DNA from: Bacillus sp. RAR_GA_16
Lineage (GTDB): Bacteria > Bacillota > Bacilli > Bacillales > Guptibacillaceae
DNA: 64,000 nucleotides
Reading direction: 5' to 3'
Assembly: GCF_020165985.1 (NCBI RefSeq)
Contig: NZ_JAIUKZ010000007.1
Span: 1-64,000, forward strand
Of the stretch, positions 59,547 to 64,000 are shown piece after piece (the first letter of the stretch is position 1; each line of letters begins with the position of its first letter). A program made the position numbers and the translations under genes. Below the pieces are notes generated by a model. That model ran no database searches. It was not told where the DNA came from and saw only the letters and a list, made by a program, of their open reading frames with translations.

Positions 59547-59876
59547 TTATTTTTGATTTTCTGTCCCCCATAAATGCATCTGCTCTAAAATTGGCATTAA
59601 CGTTTTACCTTTTTCTGTTATCGAATATTCCACTTTTGGAGGAACGGTATTTTCTTGTTTGCGATCGATGAAGCCCTCTTCTTCTAATTCCTTTAACTGC
59701 TGGCTCATCACTTTATGCGTAACTCCGGGAAGCAACTGGCGTAATTCATTGTAGCGAAAACTGCCATCAACACAAAGATGCCACAAGATGACCGTTTTCC
59801 ATTTGCCACCGATTTTCTTTAGCGTATATTCAATCGAGCATTTCAATTTCCCGTTTTGGTCGACTGGAGAAGTCAT
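59547..59876 (-). CDS. HxlR family transcriptional regulator
   Basis: 109 residues with the HxlR pattern: CSIEYTLKKIGGKWKTVILWHLCVDGSFRYNELRQLLPGVTHKVMSQQLKELEEEGFIDRKQENTVPPKVEYSITEKGKTLMPILEQMHLWG. The Cys near the N-terminus (C13) is common in redox- or electrophile-sensing members. Divergent from a VOC-family gene (60016), the likely target; they share a 139-bp promoter region. Ribosome binding site AAAGGAGTCGACCCAGT. Confidence 0.92.
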   Translation of the reverse strand: MTSPVDQNGKLKCSIEYTLKKIGGKWKTVILWHLCVDGSFRYNELRQLLPGVTHKVMSQQLKELEEEGFIDRKQENTVPPKVEYSITEKGKTLMPILEQMHLWGTENQK

Positions 59877-60015
59877 ACTGGGTCGACTCCTTTCTTACCT
59901 TTTGGTTAGTATCGCACAAAAAAGTGCGGTCTTACATGATGTTTTTGTTCTCCGTATAATAAACGTGTGTTGGCAGAACATAATCATGATCATCACTTAG
60001 GAGGAGTACAAAACT

Positions 60016-60510
60016 ATGTTACCATATCCACGAAGTTTTTCTCATATCGGACTATCTGTCCCAAACCTTGAAGAGGCGATTAAATTTTATAAGGAAGTAT
60101 TCGGATGGTATATTTTGATGGAGCCGTCTGATGTAGAAAATGATGATTCTGCAATTGGGCAAATGTGCCGTGACGTCTTTGGCGACGATTGGGATACATT
60201 CCGAATTGCTCATCTCTCAACAGGAGATAAAATTGGCGTTGAAATGTTTGAGTTTCCAGAAAACAAAAAGCCGGAAAATAACTTCGAATACTGGAAGACA
60301 GGCATTTTCCATTTCTGTATTCAGGATCCTGATGTTGAAGGAATGGTTGAGAAAATCGTACAGCACGGTGGGAAGCAGCGTATGCCAATTCGCGAGTACT
60401 ATCCTGGCGAAAAACCATATCGCATGGTCTATGTAGAAGATCCATTTGGCAACATTTTCGAGATCTACTCTCATAGCTACGAGCTTACTTATTCTGATGG
60501 TGCATACTAA
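60016..60510 (+). CDS. VOC family (glyoxalase-like) protein
   Basis: 164 residues. Vicinal oxygen chelate fold: SHIGLSVPNLEEAIKFYKEVFGWYILM at the N-terminus, TGIFHFCIQDPDVEGMVEKIVQHGG, and YRMVYVEDPFGNIFEIYSHSYEL at the C-terminus; metal ligands are probably H11, H99-region and E in IFEIYS. Dioxygenase, lyase or resistance function cannot be separated. Divergently paired with an HxlR regulator, suggesting induction by its substrate or an electrophile. Ribosome binding site TAGGAGGAGTACAAAACT. Confidence 0.88.
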   Translation: MLPYPRSFSHIGLSVPNLEEAIKFYKEVFGWYILMEPSDVENDDSAIGQMCRDVFGDDWDTFRIAHLSTGDKIGVEMFEFPENKKPENNFEYWKTGIFHFCIQDPDVEGMVEKIVQHGGKQRMPIREYYPGEKPYRMVYVEDPFGNIFEIYSHSYELTYSDGAY

Positions 60511-60624
60511 TAAATAGAGCGAAGAAGAATCAAGAGACTTATTCTCTTGGTTCTTTTTTTAATATTTTTTAGCTGTATTTTCTTGGTATAATTGGACCAT
60601 AAACCAATGATAGGGAGGGATTCG

Positions 60625-61875
60625 ATGCCTGTACAATCACTTGCACTCCAAACGGGAGGCAATGCTCCAATAGCACAAGAAGGCCGGGTTGAGGTGAAAA
60701 TGGAATGGCTTCGTTCATTACACGATGTGGACATTACGTGTTTTTTAGTAGGAGAGAATGGAAAAGTTCCGAATGATGATTACATGGTTTTCTATAATCA
60801 ATCCGCTGATCCTTCACGCGCGGTTCAGTTTCAGCAGTTGAATGATAAGTCGGTTTCATTTCAGATCATGTTAGACGAACTGCCTTCTCAAATCGAAAAA
60901 TGCGTCTTTACTGCCACGATTGATGGGTCGAGTACATTTCAAGACGTTGAGGGCTGCACGTTAGTCGCTTCTTCTGAAGCAACAGAAATTCGCTATGATG
61001 TAACGGAAGCGAAAGAAGAGAAAGCACTAGTTGTTGCGGAGCTATATCGGTATAAGGGAACATTTAAATTGAGAGGTGTAGGAAGAGGGTTTAACGGAGG
61101 GTTAAAGCCACTTGCCGAAGCGCATGGTGTAACGGTAGAGGATGAGGAGGAGGCTGAAGTAGAGGTCAAGCAGGAACCTCCTAAAATCAATTTAACGAAA
61201 ATTGATCTCCTGAAGAAGCAAGTTGTGATTTCCTTACAAAAGAAAAACATTGAACATGAGAAAGCAAGAGTAGCAGTTGTGATCGATGCTTCTGGATCAA
61301 TGGCGAACCTTTTCTCAAAAGGAACCGTTCAGCGAGCATTCGAACGAGCGTTAGCTGTTGCTGCCCATATGGATGATGATGGCGTACTTGACGTCTGGTT
61401 TTTTGGAGATCGTTCGATGAGAGCCGCAAGTGTGACAGAAAATGACTTTGAAGATTATGTGAAGCGTACATATCCAGCACCAAGGTTCTTCCGTGGATTA
61501 GGCGTTGGTAACAACGAACCTGCTGTGATAAAAGACATTATGAAGAAATATACAAAAGAAGAGCCGAGAGAGGATATGCCTACTTATGTGCTGTTTTTTA
61601 GTGATGGGGGGATTTACAAGGATGCTGAAATTTCCTCGCTCCTAAAGAAAGCCTCGAGTAAAAATATTTTCTGGCAATTTATCGGGATTGGGAAAGCGAA
61701 CTATGGGATCTTACAGAAACTAGATGACTTACCTGGTAGAGTAGTAGATAACGCCGATTTCTTCCCTTTTGATGATTTAGATAAGGTGAGCGATGAGGAC
61801 TTATACAATCGGCTATTTAATGAGTATCCATCCTGGTTAAAGGAAGTGAAAAGGAGAGGGATGGTAAATCAATAG
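60625..61875 (+). CDS. TerD-vWA fusion protein (TerF-like, tellurite/stress)
   Basis: About 416 residues from ATG 60625 (GGGAGGGATTCG upstream). N-terminal TerD-like domain (VEVKMEWLRSLHDVDITCFLVGENGKVPNDDYMVFYNQ...ATEIRYDVTEAKEEKALVVAELYRYKGTFKLRGVGRGFNGGLKPLAEAHGV) to about 175, an acidic linker, then a von Willebrand A domain with the MIDAS motif DASGSMANLF and DGVLDVWFFGD, VLFFSDGGIY, FWQFIGIGKANYGIL. This is the domain order of TerF-type stress proteins. The usual terZABCDE neighbours are absent, so it is a stand-alone member. Metal-dependent protein binding is expected. Confidence 0.85.
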   Translation: MPVQSLALQTGGNAPIAQEGRVEVKMEWLRSLHDVDITCFLVGENGKVPNDDYMVFYNQSADPSRAVQFQQLNDKSVSFQIMLDELPSQIEKCVFTATIDGSSTFQDVEGCTLVASSEATEIRYDVTEAKEEKALVVAELYRYKGTFKLRGVGRGFNGGLKPLAEAHGVTVEDEEEAEVEVKQEPPKINLTKIDLLKKQVVISLQKKNIEHEKARVAVVIDASGSMANLFSKGTVQRAFERALAVAAHMDDDGVLDVWFFGDRSMRAASVTENDFEDYVKRTYPAPRFFRGLGVGNNEPAVIKDIMKKYTKEEPREDMPTYVLFFSDGGIYKDAEISSLLKKASSKNIFWQFIGIGKANYGILQKLDDLPGRVVDNADFFPFDDLDKVSDEDLYNRLFNEYPSWLKEVKRRGMVNQ

Positions 61876-61922
61876 CTTGAAGTACGATTAAAAGAAGACT
61901 TTGTATACTCTTTTGAACCAAC

Positions 61923-61950
61923 AAAAAAAAAGCCATAGCGGCTCTTTTTT
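61923..61950. terminator. Bidirectional terminator
   Basis: AAAAAAAAAGCC...GGCTCTTTTTT between convergent genes; short stem extended by A/T pairing. It overlaps the last codon of the aminotransferase gene. Confidence 0.65.
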
Positions 61951-63157
61951 AGTTGGTTCTTTGATATTCATACTCCATAGAGGCTGCCTCTTGAAACACC
62001 TCAACCAAAATCTCCATCCCTTTCTCAATTTTATCCTGAGTGGAATGCGTGAAATTCAATCGCATAGTATTTTGCTTTGCATCTGCTACATAAAAAGGTG
62101 CACCAGGAACGTAGGCAGCGCCTTTTTTTACAGCTGTATTTAATAAAAGGGTCGTATTAATGTCTTCCGGTAATTCTACCCAAAAGAACATCCCACCTTT
62201 AGGTACCGTATAGGAAAGACCAGGTAATTCTGCTTGATCAAGCAAACGCTGCATCACTTTCATGCGCTCATAATAGGTGCGTCTTAAGTTTTGGATATGA
62301 CCGTTCAAATCAAAATCGGTGCAAAGGTGGTAGAGTGCATGATGCGCTAGAGAGTTTGAATGCAAATCTGCCGCTTGTTTTGCTTGCGCCATGATGCGTA
62401 TGATTTGATGTGGTCCTTTGATCCATCCTGTTCGTAACGCAGGCACCACCGTTTTAGAAAAGGTACTCGTATAGACGGTGTGCGAGCCATCATCCAATGC
62501 CGAGATTGGCGTGTACGTTTGGTTGCTATCAAATTTGATTTCACCATACGGATCATCTTCAAAAATGATCACTTTTTTTCGAATGGCCGTTTCTAATAGA
62601 TGCTGTCGTCTTTCTAACGACCATACTTTTCCCATTGGATTAGAGAAGGTAGGGACAACGTACACACACTTTGGCTTGTACTTTTTCATTTTATCGTCTA
62701 GATCCTCAGGGACCATCCCATGCTCATCCGTCTCAACTGGGATAATCTTTACTTCATAGGATTGAAACACCTGAACAGCTGCTAGATAGGTAGGGTTTTC
62801 AGTAAGAACGATGTCACCAGGGTTGAACATGACCCGTGCAAATAAATCGATTGCTTGTTGAGAGCCGGTAGTGAGCATTATATCATCTACGCTTGAATCG
62901 ATTCCTTTCTTACCCATTCGATCGACAAGAACTTCACGAAGCGGGGCATATCCCTCTGTCGCATCGTATTGAAACGCCTTACCACCTGATTGAAATGTTT
63001 TCGAGAAGGCATCTTGTACCGCTTCTACTGGAAAGAGTTCATCGTCCGGTAGCCCTCCTGCAAATGAAATGACATCTCCTTTACTCGTGATTTTTAATAT
63101 ATCTCTTACCGCTGATGATTGAAGATGCTGCACTCTTTTAGCAAACCCGTACCTCAT
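61949..63157 (-). CDS. PLP-dependent class I/II aminotransferase (2-aminoadipate/KAT-II-like)
   Basis: 402 residues, fold type I. Markers: FAKRVQHLQSSAVRDILKITSKGDVISFAGGLPDDELFPVEAV, GKAFQYDATEGYAPLREVLVDRM, TTGSQQAIDLFARVMFNPGD, ENPTYLAAVQVF, PTFSNPMGKVWSLERR, the PLP Lys in YTSTFSKTVVPALRTGWI, and RLNFTHS. This resembles LysN/KAT-II-type aminotransferases that accept aminoadipate, branched-chain or aromatic amino acids. It lacks a GntR helix-turn-helix fusion. Ribosome binding site AAGGAAGGCGTTTTAGTC. Monocistronic. Confidence 0.9.
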   Translation of the reverse strand: MRYGFAKRVQHLQSSAVRDILKITSKGDVISFAGGLPDDELFPVEAVQDAFSKTFQSGGKAFQYDATEGYAPLREVLVDRMGKKGIDSSVDDIMLTTGSQQAIDLFARVMFNPGDIVLTENPTYLAAVQVFQSYEVKIIPVETDEHGMVPEDLDDKMKKYKPKCVYVVPTFSNPMGKVWSLERRQHLLETAIRKKVIIFEDDPYGEIKFDSNQTYTPISALDDGSHTVYTSTFSKTVVPALRTGWIKGPHQIIRIMAQAKQAADLHSNSLAHHALYHLCTDFDLNGHIQNLRRTYYERMKVMQRLLDQAELPGLSYTVPKGGMFFWVELPEDINTTLLLNTAVKKGAAYVPGAPFYVADAKQNTMRLNFTHSTQDKIEKGMEILVEVFQEAASMEYEYQRTN

Positions 63158-63324
63158 GACTAAAACGCCTTCCTTTATTTTAATATTTAAAATATTGTTA
63201 TTATAGCATTTTAATGCGTTGAATGACTAGTGGAAATGGAATGACTATGCTGGATTGATTAAAAAGATTTTTCACATGAAGGAGTTTGAGCTTATCACTG
63301 CTTTTACGATCGATTTAAAATCAC

Positions 63325-63355
63325 AAAAAAGCATCTGCAAACATGGCAGATGCTT
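63325..63355 (-). terminator. Terminator of vWA gene
   Basis: On the minus strand AAGCATCTGC...GCAGATGCTT followed by TTTT, just after the stop codon at 63362. Confidence 0.85.
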
Positions 63356-63361
63356 CTCTCA

Positions 63362-64000
63362 TTAATTCCCGCTTTCTTCCTTCAATTTTTTCATCTTTTC
63401 AACCCAATCTTGAATATCCTTTCGAATCTGTTCCGCATGTGTATTTACTTTGTCACGATTTCCTTCTCCAAGCTGTTGATAGAGTTCATAGAAGGCGTTT
63501 CTTCTTTCATCATTCCAGTCTTTTAACTCGGCTGCTTGTTGCTCTGTAATCCATTCTTTTTCTTCCATCAACCTAATTGCTTCATCTAAACGGAAGGCTT
63601 CACGCTTTGAAATGTGAAACATTTCTCTGGGCGCTTGTTCTGCTTTTTTGTATTCATCAGATATTGCCCATCCGTTCGGAGCCATCGTATGTGCCCATGT
63701 AAGATCACCCATAGATGGGAGCCATTCGTATTCAATCGTTTGCTTTAAATCATCTGGACTATCTGCTTGAAAGTATTCTCCGTTTCCTGCATCAGCCACT
63801 TCCTTTAACTGGTTTTCGGCTTCTGCATCTACATCAAATCCAATGATATTTACGGTGTTCCCATTCGTACCTAGCTTTTCACTTGCAGCTACTGGAATCG
63901 CCATCACACGTTTCGGCTCCATCACTGACAATGTAAATGGTTGTCGCGGAGTCGTAGGTTTGGCTCATTTTATCAGCTTTTTCAATGGCAGCAGCTAAAG
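63362..64000 (-). pseudogene. vWA domain protein (YwmC/YwmD/YfbK-like), frameshifted and cut by window edge
   Basis: From the window edge, one minus-strand frame reads as the end of a vWA domain: LAAAIEKADKMSQTYDSATTIYIVSDGAETCDGD. At about 63896-63898 an extra base (GATTCCAGTA where GATCCAGTA is expected) throws it out of frame to a stop. The continuation PVAASEKLGTNGNTVNIIGFDVDAEAENQLKEVADAGNGEYF is in the next frame and runs to 63362, ending in a Lys/Glu-rich helical tail. The N-terminus is outside the window. It resembles secreted vWA proteins of bacilli (YwmC/YwmD). Inactivation or a base-call error. Confidence 0.8.

Overview
The window is AT-rich, with Shine-Dalgarno-led genes, TTG/GTG starts, Rho-independent terminators and a gerA-type spore germinant receptor operon. 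It therefore comes from an endospore-forming Firmicute of the Bacillaceae type. A complete choline-to-glycine-betaine region and a lone betaine-binding lipoprotein suggest a salt-tolerant (soil or marine) bacillus. This is a chromosomal region rich in catabolic and transport genes. No rRNA, CRISPR array, phage module or replication origin was seen.

Layout. (1) 1-3540 is a scarred edge: a 3'-truncated MmgE/PrpD gene is joined to a 5'-truncated isochorismatase-like gene, followed by the 3' half of a tRNA, an EcsC-family gene and a complete IS256-family element (2146-3540). The IS has an 8-bp target duplication that lies exactly on the stop codon of the next gene. (2) 3541-11223 is a PucR-type regulator divergent from six genes: YhdT-like subunit, PanF-type pantothenate symporter, M20 amidohydrolase, D-malate/isopropylmalate-type decarboxylating dehydrogenase, SDR and ALDH. 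These match, step by step, the biochemically described bacterial route pantothenate -> pantoate -> 4-dehydropantoate -> 3,3-dimethylmalate -> 2-oxoisovalerate, and I propose the operon is a pantothenate catabolic system. (3) 11224-16206 holds an aldo/keto reductase, a Gly-rich surface-type protein, a YetF-like membrane protein and a DegV protein. (4) 16303-25729 holds a secreted PIG-L deacetylase divergent from a ROK repressor, an ABC importer and an argininosuccinate-lyase-like enzyme. Two identical-architecture operators (GTTAGT-N11-ACTAAC) link the two transcripts. (5) 26013-29628 is gerAB-gerAA-gerAC. (6) 29929-34256 holds a GDYxxLxY membrane protein, threonine aldolase and a His-tailed general stress protein. 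(7) 34516-43065 is the osmoprotection region: betaine-binding lipoprotein, GbsR, betaine aldehyde dehydrogenase, GMC-type choline dehydrogenase, an SSS transporter strikingly like animal CHT1 choline transporters, and a TetR regulator. An 18-bp palindrome (GTTAA-N8-TTAAY) recurs at four promoters and defines a predicted regulon. (8) 43159-48400 holds a zinc-ribbon/HtrA-like membrane protease, alpha/beta hydrolase, DUF2243, CtaG and a zinc alcohol dehydrogenase. (9) 48521-58124 is a fructan/fructo-oligosaccharide operon: ABC importer with one permease frameshifted, LamG-GH32, LacI regulator, YesL and canonical GH32. Four copies of ACGTAAWCGWTTA sit downstream of near-consensus sigma-A promoters. 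(10) 58234-64000 holds a small oxidase-like membrane protein, RpiA, HxlR/VOC pair, TerD-vWA protein, aminotransferase and a frameshifted vWA gene cut by the window edge.

Taken together, the window looks like the accessory catabolic layer of a heterotrophic bacillus. It carries several self-contained importer + enzyme + local-regulator cassettes, whose operators can be read directly from repeated palindromes.
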